DNA from: Phytophthora colocasiae | Lineage: Eukaryota > Oomycota > Peronosporomycetes > Peronosporales > Peronosporaceae | Length of the DNA stretch: 64,000 bases | Direction: 5' to 3' | Assembly: GCA_018806915.1 (NCBI GenBank) | Contig: JAGKQI010000052.1 | Span: 1,674,001-1,738,000 of the forward strand | Shown here: piece after piece, positions 53,291 to 63,556 of the stretch | Position numbering within the stretch: the stretch's first letter is position 1 | Layout: every line of letters begins with the position of its first letter | The notes under the pieces: generated by a model | Databases searched by the model: none | What the model was told of the DNA's origin: nothing | The model's input: the letters and a program-made list of their open reading frames with translations, nothing else | Made by a program: the position numbers and the translations under genes

Positions 53291-54660
53291 CGACCTGGTG
53301 CCGTTGTCCTGCGAGAGGAGCTGATCCGGGAGATGCGGGTTGATCGGATCAGACGAGCCCAGGACGAGGAGGTCTGGATCGCAGGACTAAAGAAGTACCT
53401 GGCTGGGCAGATCGCGGATCTTACTCGAGCCGAATCCGGATCCTACGCCAAGATCGCCTCCGAGTACGAGGTAGATGAACAAGATCTGCTGTTTTACTGT
53501 CCACCAGGGCCGAGATCAAGTGGTGATCGCGATCGCCTGATGATGACTTGTAGTTCCAGAAACGCTACAGCAGGATGTCCTCCACCACTACCATACGACT
53601 CTGGAAGGGGGACATCAGGGGATCGGACGCACTTATCAGCGGATCCGAGATCATTTCCACTGGAGGGGATTATATCGGAGCGTGCAGCGATACGTAGGCG
53701 AGTGTGTAGACTGTGAGACTGGAAAGGGGAGACCCACGATCCGGGGCGAGTCGCCGGGGAATCTGCAAGCGACATACCCATTCCAGATCATAGCGATGGA
53801 TCACATACCCTCTCTGCCCAGATCCAACAAAGGCAACACCGAACTACTGATCTGGGTCGATCTGTTCACGGGATATGTGATCGCAAAGGCCAGTTCCTCC
53901 CGATCGGCCCAGACCGTCGCGGAATCTTATGAAGAATGCGTGTTCCGCAGATTTGGTGCTAGCGAGATGATCAGGCACGATCGAGAACCGGGTTCATGTC
54001 CGACTTCTTCAGATCGTTCAATAAGATCCTGGGGCAGCGACAACGGGCGACGATGGCCTACCGGCCACAAGCCAACGGGACTGTAGAACGGATGGTGCAA
54101 ACGGCGACTAGGGCGATCAAGATGTATGTTCAAGATCTCGATCAGAAGGACTGGGATGAATACGCGGAGAGACTGACGTTCGCCATTAACACGGCTCACG
54201 ATCGGGTTCGGGAGAGATACCCCTCACTACCTGGTACATGGATGGGATCCGAGATCGACGTTGGAAGCAACGATCCCGATCGGATCGACCAGACGCCACG
54301 ATCGCGATCCAAGACGGTGGAGATATCGGGTTCAGAGATACTACCAGCAGTCGCGAGAACAGGTCAACGCTAGGCTACGAGAGGCGATTGCAGATCGAGC
54401 CGATCGGCATAATGAGGATGTCGATCCGCATCAGATCGAAGCTGGATCACGAGTCTGGCTGTATCTAGATCGTGTGAAGGAAGGATACGCGCGTAAACTC
54501 GCTAACCTTTGGCACGGCCCGTTCCGTGTTGCAGAGAAGCTCAACGAATTCACGATCAAGCTGGAGATCGCGGGATCTGATTACCATATCTTCCCAGTGG
54601 TCCATGTTTCTAAGCTAAGCTGGTGCGGAATTTTCCGGATCGACCGCGGATCGAGTTGAC
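53291..54660 (+). pseudogene. Integrase of the inner element
   Basis: Frames change near 53510, 53690, 53980 and 54290. Zinc-binding part: CVDCETGKGRPT preceded by a His pair region. Core: FQIIAMDHIPSLPRSNKGNT with the first Asp, TELLIWVDLFTGYVIAKASS, then HDREPG with the second Asp, MAYRPQANGTVERMVQTATR with the Glu. C-terminal: SRVWLYLDRVKEGYARKLAN and LWHGPFRVAEKLNEFTIKLE, a small beta barrel (GPxF module). It joins the DNA copy to the host genome. Confidence 0.85.
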
Positions 54661-54955
54661 TGTGGATGAAGCAGATCGGCTAGATTTCGATGAGATCCTC
54701 CTTCCGGAGGACAGTTGGGTCCCATATCTGGATGCCGATGAGTACGAGGTCGAACGGATCTCGGACATGCGAAGTGGGAAACGGACTCGCTACGGCCGGA
54801 TCTATCGTGAATTCCTGGTGCACTGGGTCGGTTATGATGAGCCAACTTGGGTCGACGAAGCTGATCTTAACTGTGGAGCCATACTGAGCGCGTTCCTACG
54901 TGATCATGCTAACCGAAATCGGTTTGGCGTGATGCAGTCGCACGAAGAGGTGTAG
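54661..54955 (+). CDS. Chromodomain at the C-terminus of the inner pol
   Basis: DEYEVERISDMRSGKRTRYG then REFLVHWVGYDEPTWVDEAD and a final helix ILSAFLRDHANRNRFG. The three strands with aromatic residues (Y/F, W, W) and the closing helix match the chromodomain fused to integrases of chromoviruses, which steers insertion to modified histones. Stop at 54953. A small frame change near 54650 joins it to the integrase. Confidence 0.82.
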
Positions 54956-55328
54956 ACGCGGAGATGGCGACGTGACCGGGTCACAACGCCGAGATCGCGG
55001 ATGCTGATCTGGATGTCTATCTGGATCGGATGTGGAGATTTTATATTTTCGTGGAGATTTTATATTTTTCTTGTATATGCATGTGAAACCGGAGTGATTG
55101 GAAGGAAGATATGGAGATTTCGAAGATGCTAAGTGGGATCGAAACTGTGGAGCAAGTATGGAGATGAACGCTGATCTTTGAAGTTGGAGAAAATTACGTA
55201 GGATGAACGGAAGTTAAGCTAGAATCGGGATCGCGCGGTGAGGCACCGGATCGTGATGAAGAACATGTAGGCGTACTGATCGACTCCAGGTTCGGCTGAT
55301 CACCTCCGGACTGGCCGAGATCGCGAGA
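54956..55328. other. Spacer between the inner pol and the antisense gene
   Basis: No coding potential seen; GATC-rich with A/T stretches (55050-55080). It holds the 3' ends of two convergent genes. Confidence 0.5.
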
Positions 55329-57900
55329 TCAAGGAGTCCCAGGAGGTGTAGGAGCCGGCGGGTTAAACTTGTTTTCGAGCCGTGGGATCTGCCGAGACGG
55401 GTGATCTGCCGGCCGATCGCGGTAATGGTTACGCCAAAGGTCCTCTTGATCGCATTCTGCCAACGCGGAGATCAGATCGGTGGGCTCCGGTCGGTTCAGA
55501 GTCGGCTGGGCCAGGTTGGCCATTCGGGAGACCGATCCGGGATACCAGTATACCCGATCACGGATAGTGGGGAAGTGCAGGAAGTAGGGATCGAGCAGAA
55601 GATCGATGTCTGCCCACATCGCACGAATCATGGGCAGGAATCGCTCCAACAGTTGCCGCCAACGTTCTCCGGTGCGTTGCCGACGCTCGAGGTAGTACCG
55701 ATGAAGATCTCGATCGGCTTCGTACATCGCCTTCGTAATCTCGAGATAATGGGTCGATTCCCAGTAGGCCTGCAGGTGGTCTGACTCGTAGGCGGCGTAG
55801 GCATCCGCGATCTGCCCCAGCGGAGTTCCAGCACGACGATGGAGACCGAGATCGAAGGTGAGGGGGGCCGGTCGGTTGCGAAGCATCTCCCAAGGTCGGG
55901 TAGCGAGCAGGGCCCGCACGTTAGACCCAGTGATCAGGTTGGCCAGCCAACCGACCCCAGCTCGGGGAGGTCGGTTAGCCGGAGATCTCCCTGGGTAGAG
56001 GAATCCGGGGGGTAGCAGCAACCTCTTGGCCAGCGTGGAGAGAATCATACCGACGATCGCCAAGGTTCCGACGAACATCGGATCCCACGGGAAGACATCA
56101 CCAGCCGCGAACTGCCGGACATTCGCATACCCGGGAATAGACGAGCTGATCGCGAACAGAGGAGGGTTCAGCTGGGGGCGCGGCGAGCCACCAGGAGAGC
56201 CGCCACCCGGAGATCCCCCACCAGGGGGGCTCCCGCCGGCTGGACTACCCCTCGGAGATCCCTGAGGAGAAGTGATCGGGGTTTGTGGAGAACCACCCCC
56301 CGGAGGTGTCGGCTGCGCCGGAGGCGTCTGAGGAGCAGGCCCCCCTTGATCACCGGACGCCGGAGGAGGATTCCCATGCCGGCGGTGCCACGACAGTGAT
56401 CGGAGTGTCATAATCCGAAGAGCGTCGTCGGATCCGGCGCCAGAATCCTCTTCGTCGTCGTCATGCTCCGGATCGGGTTTGCGTTTAGACCGACCCGAGC
56501 CACCCTTCTTCGGGGGAGGTGCTTCCACGGTCACTTGCGAGGTGGCCTGGGTGCGATCTGTGTCCGCCACATCCGGCCCAGTCGGGATCGCGGGTTCAGA
56601 ACCCAGATCGAAGGGGTCTGGGCCTTCCTCGCTCTTCGGGCTCGGTCGCCTGGGCCTTGCCACCAGGTTGGTCTCCAGCGGGAACGTCGGGTGTGGCCGC
56701 ATCGTGATCGGTCGGGGGAGGCTCCGTCCGCGAAGCCTTGTGCGGGGGCGATGTAGCGGGAGATGGGGGCGGACTGAGAGCGCGTTTGACCCCCCGTTCA
56801 TCTTGAGCGGCGCGGAGCCGAGAAACCATTTCGGTCAGGACGTTGGTGGTCGCCATTACGTCATCTTCTGCCTGATCGTAGTTCTCCTGCAATGCTTGAA
56901 GACTCGCTTCTAACTCCTGCACTTCGGCATGTGTACCGGCCAGATCATCCTCTACGACAAACAGAATATGAGTGATCGTGATCAGGTGGAGAGGGATCTA
57001 GACTACATGCGTACCTAGACGAGTGGATCGCTGTCGCTCGGTGCTGAGATCCGTCTGCGCTCGGTCGCGATCGGCGAGCGCTTGGTCTCGTTCCACGAGT
57101 AGGCGATCCCGCTCCGAGGTGACACGGTTCAGTTCGGAGTTAGCGTGGACGAGTTGATCGATGGTCCGGTCGCGTTCGGCACCAATGTTGGTCAGGGAAG
57201 AGGTCGCTCGGGCGAAGTCCGCCAAGGCTCGATCTCGCTCAGCCAGGGCCAATCGGGTGGGAGCCCCGGTCGAAGGCGTGGGGCTGGAATCCAGTTGGAG
57301 ATGCGCAAGATCAGCCGAGATCCGGTTGTAGCTGGCCTTGGCGGTGACGGAGTCTTGCTTCGCCTCAGCCAGATCGCAAGCATGGATCCGGGCTTCCGCC
57401 TGGAGATCTTGGATCTCGTTAGTGGCTTGTTCCATCTCGTCAGCCAAACGATCCCGGTCCTCTGTGGCTCGATCTAGGTTCGCTTGGGCGGAGTTGAGAC
57501 GCCGCGCGAACTCGTCGCGTTCCGATCGGAGCTGGTGAATCTGCACGCGCAATCCATCGAGGTCAGAGGCTTCCTCCGCGAGGGCTGCGATCTCGTGCTC
57601 CAGGCGTGCGATCTCGTCCTGTTGATCCGCCCGGAACCGCTCCATGGCGTCGACATGAGCCCGAAGCTCCATGACGTCACGACTCAACTGATCACGCTCG
57701 TGCACCAGGCGATCCCGCCCTGGGTCGCCCGGCAAGGGCCCGGTCTCGTCGGATGGAAGCGGGCGCGCTGGGTCTGGAGCCGGACCTGACGAACGTCGCG
57801 AGATGTCGGAGTGGGGAGATGGTGGACCGTCAGGAGATCTTGGGGAGTCAGGAGGTGTGGGCAGATAATCGCTCCCAGGATCACTTCCTTGTTGACTCAT
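55329..57900 (-). CDS. Antisense spliced gene of the inner retrotransposon (coiled-coil, Pro-rich, membrane-like)
   Basis: ATG at 57900-57898. Exon 1 runs to 57015, an intron spans 57014-56952 (63 bp, GTACGC...GTAG), and exon 2 continues in phase (G + AG gives Glu, then DDLAGTHAEVQELEASLQAL). One further frame change near 56620 is needed; the last frame ends at 55329. Total about 840 residues. Order: Ser/Pro-rich start (about 1-75), long coiled coil (about 75-290, RDQLSRDVMELRAHVDAMER), a second short coil, a basic patch, an acidic patch (DPEHDDDEEDSGAGSDD), Pro/Gly repeats (GGGSPGGGSPGGSPRP), a hydrophobic segment (VGTLAIVGMILSTLAKRLLL), then a Tyr/Trp/Arg-rich helical C-terminal domain. I do not recognise the family. 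It opposes pol and lies between chromodomain and 3' LTR. Confidence 0.72.
56952..57014 (-). other. Intron in the antisense gene of the inner retrotransposon
   Basis: 63 bp, donor G|GTACGC at 57015/57014, acceptor GTCGTAG|AG at 56952/56951, with a CTGATCAC-like branch region. The reading phase is preserved (1 + 2 bases). It resembles the host-type USP intron in size and donor (GTACGT there). Confidence 0.7.
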
Positions 57901-58010
57901 GGAGGCCGGAGAAAGTCGGGTGATGGTGGTCGAGGTGCAGTTGGGTTACTTGTGCCTTGGACGGAAGATTGGAGAATGAGACCTGAAGTGGACCGAGACG
58001 GACCAACTTG

Positions 58011-58025
58011 CAGGCTGGGGGCGGA
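58011..58025 (+). promoter_or_regulatory. Polypurine tract of the inner retrotransposon
   Basis: GCAGGCTGGGGGCGGA directly before the 3' LTR start at 58026. Purine-rich but short, with pyrimidine breaks. Confidence 0.5.
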
Positions 58026-59481
58026 TGTGGTGAAGCGCGAATAAGAAATCCGAGAAAAGGCAACGTCAGGCCCAGAGAGAGTCGGATCAAGCGACAGGGG
58101 CCTCTGGCGTGGCAAGATACCGGTTGATGACCCCAGATTGCGCGAATGACGGCTGACGAATGGACCCGGATCGGTAATCGCCTTGGTCTCTCCGCAAGTG
58201 GATGATGGATGGCGTCTTGGTCGAGTGAGACTAAGCGATCAGAGAGCCCCGCCGTAAGGTCTCACGTAGTGGCTCAGCACCGGGGAGAAGGAGACCAAAG
58301 CAGCGGCAGATCAGGGCAGGCACGATCCGCTGTGGATCGACGACGACCTGATCGTGAGATGCCGCCGAAGAAGGGGGCCGATATCCAACGATCAGTGTGA
58401 ATTGCACAAGATCAATGACGCTACACACCGTGTTAAGCCGAAGGATATTCGAAGAGTACCCAAGGAAGCAGTCATGCAGAGGTCATCCCAAGAGGTGATT
58501 TCTGGTTCGAACAATGGCGGCAGCATCAGTCGCACGGGGGAGCGATGCTCAAGTGCAGGGAGATCGCGATCTTAAATATCAGTGGTGCGGAGATACGAGA
58601 TCAAGTGAGAAGATTGCCGATCAGGACCATTGTTCAAGCTGGCCGATCAAGGCTACGGTCAAGACTACTGTTCAGAGCAGCTGATCAAGACTGCCAATCG
58701 AGATCGAGATCGGTGATCGAGATCGGTGATCGAGATCGCGATCAAGGGTTAGGAGATATCGAGATCGAGGATCGGAGGAGCAGCTGTGTAGCCGGATGTC
58801 AGGTGATCGTAGGATAGCAGATGAGGATGGGACTAGTAGACATGGAATAACCATAAACAGAATCGAATTTGCTCTGGACCTCACAAGTGCCTTCATCCAA
58901 GACTGGAACCGGGAATTACATTGGCCCACCAGCATCAAGAAGGTAAGGAGAAGAGATCTAGCATAGAGGTTAATTCTGGATAATACATTGGCCAGTTTTA
59001 CCCTATCTAGTGATCTATCCTTTACGTGCGAACTACGGATCGGAAGGAAATGGCTGCTTGGCCTGGCGATCTCGTCGACTCTCAACCCATCAAGACACCC
59101 GCTATAGGAAGCGGCAAGCATCGTAAAGGAAGGGATCAGATCCCCAACATTGGACCCTTGGAAGGCCTGGATCGAAGATCAGGCGACCGGATCAAGGCTC
59201 GAGTATTCGCCCATGACCCGGATCAACCCCTCCGAGGTAGAGTGAAGTATTCCCACGCTATCTCAAACCCCTGCGTCACCCAAGACATTCTTCTCGTCCC
59301 AAGACATCTTCAGAAGTCACCTGGAAGAGCGTAACCCGCCTACCGACGGGTACACAAGGTGAACACTACACGCAGCAAGATCACGGATCATCGGGGGACC
59401 CCCTCCGTTAGTCGGTGTCTGGGCGCAAGTGGCGATCGCGATCGGCCTCAACCAGATTTTGGACAGATCCGCTCCACCACA
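58026..59481 (+). repeat. 3' LTR of the inner retrotransposon
   Basis: 1456 bp, near-identical to 45666-47121. Ends CACCACA, then ACTA. Confidence 0.95.
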
Positions 59482-60132
59482 ACTATCTTCAGTGCTCTAG
59501 ATCTGCGTGATGGATTCTATCAGATCCTCATGCGTGAGAGGGACATCCCTCTCACAGCGGTAAGCACTCCAAGCGGTATGCTTTGGGAGTGGCTCGTCAT
59601 GCCACAGGCGACGTTCAATAGATGCATGGCGCATCTATTGCGCTCGGTGCGCGACTTCGCACCGAGCTACTTCGACGACGTGTTCGTCCACAGCCGGGCT
59701 GTGAACGGGAAGACGGACATTGAGATGCACAAGGTGCATCTCCGGAAGTGCTAGAGCTTATGAGGAAGCATAAGCTCTATGGGAACCTGAAGAAGTGTAT
59801 CTTCGGGGCGAGCGAGATACCCGTGCTGGGGTGTCTCGTGGGGAAAGACGGCGTGCGCCCTGACCCAGAGAAGGTCAGAGTGATCAATAAATGGCCCACA
59901 CCATCCAATGTGAAGGAACTGAGGCAGTTCCTTGAGCTTGCCACGTACTTGTGCAAGTACGTGGACAACTATGCGGGCAAGATTCGCTCGTTGTCACAGC
60001 TTCTTAAGAAAGAAGCTGAGTGGATTTGGACGACCGAGTGCGAGGAGGCATTCGGTGCAGTCAAGCAGGGCTTGACTGAAGCGCCGATCTTGGCCGTGGC
60101 GGACCAAGATCGTCCATTCCACGTAGTGTGGG
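59482..60132 (+). pseudogene. Reverse transcriptase of the outer element, second part
   Basis: Resumes at TIFSALDLRDGFYQILMRER, then LTAVSTPSGMLWEWLVMPQ. It goes straight to ATFNRCMAHLLRSVRDFAPS, so about six residues (usual GLSNAP-like) are missing. The active site SYFDDVFVHSRA is intact (about 59670). A stop and one-base shift at 59754 lead to ELMRKHKLYGNLKKCIFGAS, LGCLVGKDGVRPDPEKVRVI, and WIWTTECEEAFGAVKQGL. This is the thumb and connection of a Gypsy RT. Confidence 0.88.
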
Positions 60133-60665
60133 ATGCATCCGACTTTGCAATCGGATGCGCATTTTTTGATGCAGCACGATCATGAAGGGCGTGATCGTGT
60201 GGTCTACTATCAATCGCGTCAGCTGAAGCCAGCTGAGCGTAACTACCCCGTACATGACAAGGGGCTCCTTGCCATGAAGTATGCACTCGCAAAGTTCCGA
60301 GTGTATCTACTCGGGAGTAGACCGTTCGTGGTCTACGCAGACCGCGCATCATTGCGGACGGCGATTAAGTCGCCGCATATCTCGCAACGTATGGCTAGAT
60401 GGTTGTCCTTCTTCCCGGAGTACAACTTCCGGTGGAGTACAAACCCGGAAGACCCAATGTAGTGGCCGACGCGTTATCGCGTCGACCTGACTATGCGGAG
60501 ACGGTCGGAAGAACGCGTATGCAAGGGATGCAGATGCGAAGGGGCTGCTGGAGTTCCTCGCAGCACCTTCCGACATGGCACGTCGGAAGCTAACCCCTCA
60601 CCTTCAAGCTCGTGTACACCGCTATCGTGTACACGAAGGCCTACTGTTGCACAGTGAAGTAGACG
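60133..60665 (+). pseudogene. RNase H of the outer element
   Basis: HVVWDASDFAIGCAFFDA (first Asp) ends in one frame; the next carries DRVVYYQSRQLKPAERNYPV, HDKGLLAMKYALAKFRVYLL, FVVYADRASLRTAIKSPH, and LSFFPEYNFRWST. Another shift leads to YKPGRPNVVADALSRRPDYA, the end of the domain. A single RNase H, unlike the inner element. It degrades the RNA strand after copying. Confidence 0.85.
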
Positions 60666-62226
60666 ACAATGCGATCCGTCGTTCCGAATGATCATGACCT
60701 CCGGTTGAGGATCATGTTTGAGTATCACGATGCCCCTACGGCAGGGCATCCGGGTCGTGAGAAGACATACACACTCTTCTCACGCGTGACTTCTACTGGC
60801 ACCACCAGTACAAGTGGGTGCGCAAGTACGTATGTGCTTGCGAGGTTTGTCAACGCGTGAAGCCTGCGCGGTTCTCGCAGGCTCCTCTTAAATCTCCGTC
60901 GGAGTGTTGGCAGTCCATGTCCATGGACTTTGTCTTCGGTCTTCCGCCTGACAGCAAGCGGAGGACGGACATCGTTGTCTTTGTGGACAGATTCAGCAAG
61001 ATGGTTCATCTTGCTGCCGTCCCGGCTACTGTTACAGCCGCGCAGACTGCGCGACTGTTTGTTGACATGGTGTTCAAACACCATGACATGCCGCTCGACA
61101 TTGTGTCGGACCGTGATCCACGCTTCACAGCGCGATTCTGGCAAGAAGTGTTTACACTTCTTGGTTAAAATTATCGATGTCGACTGCGTATCATCCGCAG
61201 ACGGACGGGCAGACCGAACGTGTCAACCGAGGAGCTACGCTCACTCGTTCCCGCACTGGAGCGAGTGCTTGCCGATGGCAGAGTTTGCCATCAACAACTC
61301 GGTGCATGCCTCGACAGGGCATACACCGTTCTATGTGAACGCCATGAGGCATCCACGATTGCCGAGCATGCTCGGCGGGGTAGCTTCCTCCTTATGTGGG
61401 GGAGGATCTACGGTTGCGTCCGAACAACCTCAGAATGCAACTGATAGCTGCACACTATCAGCTGCGGTGACGCGTGCGACGTCTCGTTCGAGCAGGAACG
61501 AGCGCGCGATGTTTGTTCCGGGCACAGACATGAGAGATGATAGCGAGCAGGCAGGGCCTGCTGCTGACAAGGGCGACAAGCTGAATGGATTCAGCTCGGG
61601 TGCGCTAGACTTTGTCCAGCGAAGACAAGCCGTCATACGGTTTGTCCAAGATGCTATCGCAGCTTCTGTCGATCGACAGAAGCTGAACGCTGATAATGTT
61701 GGTAGGGGCAACATAAATGAATTCAAAGTGGGTTCATTAGTTTTGTTAGCTACACAAAACCTGCCTAAACATGCAGTGTCTGACTTTGGAGCAAGCAAGC
61801 TTGCTCCAAGATTTATTGGCCCGTTCAAAGTACTTGAACGGCACGGCAACGCGTACCGGCTGGACATACCGTCCAGCATGAGGCTCCACCCGACCTTCTA
61901 CGTCGGGCGGTTGAAGCCTGCGTGCAGCACGGACTACCTAGGGTTGGTAGTCCGACGGAGAAGTGCGAGAGGCCTGGAAGGCCTTTTCGAGACCGTCGAC
62001 ACGGTCGACCAACCGGTTCACTCTCGTCCCAAGACCGGACGAGAGGTTCGAGGCAGTCTGAGCTGCCTCGCAGACCTCAGCACGGAGGACACGAACCTCC
62101 TGCTTCAGAGCCGCTATCTCAGCTCTCTGTGTCTGCTCCAGCGCAGCAACTCGATCGCGTAGGGCACGATCGTCATGGTCATAGCGGTGACCATACGGAG
62201 GAAGTGTTTCGCCCCCTCCGCCGCCG
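60666..62226 (+). pseudogene. Integrase of the outer element
   Basis: HHCC zinc domain: EYHDAPTAGHPGREKTY and then CACEVCQRVKPARFSQ. Core: MSMDFVFGLPPDSKRRTDIV with the first Asp (about 60927), DIVSDRDPRFTARFWQEVF with the second (about 61110), then a shift near 61165, and HPQTDGQTERVNR-like reading with the Glu (about 61210). EFAINNSVHASTGHTPFYVN follows. C-terminal: KLAPRFIGPFKVLERHGNAY, RLDIPSSMRLHPTFYVGRLK. About 60 residues after 61380 are low-complexity and look inserted relative to usual integrases. Several frameshifts. Confidence 0.85.
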
Positions 62227-63441
62227 TTGCGCGACGCGCGTGGAGCGATCCGCTGGATTGTTGAGCGGATCGTGGCTCATAAGAGAACGAACTCTCAAGG
62301 GGTTCGTTTTCGTATCCGTTGGAGAGGATTTCCTCCCCATCGAGATACGTGGGAGCCCCGGAACGTCCTGATGGAGGACGTTCCGGAAATGGTGTGGGCG
62401 TACGAAGCCCACCATAACTTGCAGGGGTAAGTCCTGCACGAGGAGTGCTGCGGTCAGCCACAGCACTCGGAGCTTCGCCTGGCTCGAGACGACCACGAGG
62501 CTCCTTGATGTGATCGGGTACACGGACAAGCGTGTACCCCAGTAGATCGGGTTGGCAACACGGGCAGGGTGTGCCGAAGAGAACGGCACATGGGATCCCC
62601 GCTTCCATGGACTGCTCATGGTGGCGTTCACACTTACCACGTGTAGTGTAAGTGTAGTAGCGATCACGAGCCGCAGCAACACGCTCACGATACGCTTTCG
62701 GGTCTTTGTTTAAGTTATCAACAAAGGCGTTCCACGACTGACAAAGTGCCTGCCACTCGGGCACTTTGCTCTTGCGCGAAGTCTTCTTCGCTGCATAGTA
62801 TCGGAGCTCATGGAAGAGCCGATATAGTAGTCGCGTCTTTGAATCTCGGACTCAAAGACAACCTCAGCGGCGACGTCGTATAATGTTGCATACGTACAAC
62901 AGTATCGGGTTCAGTGGCGAGCTAGCACCGGACCAGTCATGGATCTGTGCCTCGGTAGGCATCCATGGTGCACGCACTGGAGGATCAGTACGTGGAGCAG
63001 TGAGCGCCCTCGACATGGGGGACGCTTCGCCATCACTGCACGGACGCTTCGAACTTGAAGCGTCCGAGGCCTCATCACAAGGTCGTCGAGACCCCACAGG
63101 TGGGTCAGGCGTGTCTTCAGATGAAGACACGGGAGCGGGAGCCTTGTCGGCAAGCTCTCCCTCCTCAACGTCATCGTCGTCGTAGTCGATGGTGTCTTTG
63201 TAGTTCTCTCCAAAGAGTTCTTTGAGAGGGCCAGCAGGATTCTTAATCTCTGCTAGGGAAGAAGTCTTCTTCTTCCCTTGTGGAGAGCATGGTACTTGGT
63301 GACAGAGAGCTTCTCTGTCGAACCGCTGGAAGCAGCAGTGCTGGTGAGCACTGCTGAGGTTGTTGTTCCTGCTGCAGAAGCTGTAGGTGAGGCTTGCGCG
63401 TCTGCAGAAGCGGACGGAGACGTGTGCGTTGGCGAGTCCAT
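62114..63441 (-). pseudogene. Antisense gene of the outer retrotransposon, frameshifted
   Basis: ATG at 63441-63439. The reading through three frame changes (near 63280, 62880 and 62830) gives about 440 residues. Ser/Thr/Ala-rich start (MDSPTHTSPSASADAQASPT); SSLAEIKNPAGPLKELFGEN; very acidic DTIDYDDDDVEEGELADKAP; Ser/Pro-rich region; SPLNPILLYVCNI; EVVFESEIQRRDYYIG; RLFHELRYYAAKKTSRKSK; then WQALCQSWNAFVDNLNKDPK, ERVAAARDRYYTYTTRGKCE. A Cys/His cluster (CERHHEQSM ... CAVLFGTPCPCC) could bind zinc. The last frame (62764-62114) is open for 216 residues and overlaps the chromodomain and integrase end on the other strand. The acidic/Pro-rich and Tyr/Arg-rich composition recalls the inner antisense protein, though I see no clear homology. 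Confidence 0.6.
62227..62430 (+). CDS. Chromodomain of the outer pol
   Basis: IRWIVERIVAHKRTNSQGVR, FRIRWRGFPPHRDTWEPRNV, LMEDVPEMVWAYEAHH. This is a classical chromodomain (Val-Glu-Arg-Ile, Trp-Arg-Gly, Asp-Thr-Trp-Glu-Pro), expected to bind methylated histone tails and direct integration. Stop at 62428. The opposite strand of this segment codes for the antisense protein. Confidence 0.85.
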   Translation: MRDARGAIRWIVERIVAHKRTNSQGVRFRIRWRGFPPHRDTWEPRNVLMEDVPEMVWAYEAHHNLQG

Positions 63442-63532
63442 TGCGAAATGAACTCGGATTTCTCTCGGGAACTTGACGGTTTTGTCAAGTTCTGTTGATT
63501 GACGTGTCGAGACCGATACGTCGAATCTTAAC

Positions 63533-63556
63533 GGGGGGGGGGGGGGGGGGGGGTGG
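63533..63556 (+). promoter_or_regulatory. Polypurine tract of the outer retrotransposon
   Basis: 21 consecutive G (63533-63553) then TGG, directly before the 3' LTR. An unusually pure G run for a plus-strand primer. Confidence 0.75.

Larger units (their letters stand above)
45666..59481. mobile_element. Inner LTR retrotransposon (Gypsy-type, dual RNase H, chromodomain), young
   Basis: 13.8 kb. Two LTRs of exactly 1456 bp (45666-47121 and 58026-59481) start TGTGGTG and end CACCACA. The flanks share ACTA (45662-45665 and 59482-59485), a 4-bp duplication within the outer RT gene. The plus strand encodes gag with three zinc knuckles, protease, RT, two RNase H domains, integrase and a chromodomain, with several frameshifts. 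The minus strand encodes a large spliced gene before the 3' LTR. The dual RNase H layout matches, as I recall, the oomycete Chronos type, which resembles plant Tat elements. The sequence is extremely rich in GATC. Confidence 0.95.

Noticed and set aside
55329..57900. Antisense frames as mere shadows of pol
   Set aside because: No plus-strand coding sequence exists in this interval, and an intron joins two frames in phase, so the shadow explanation fails.
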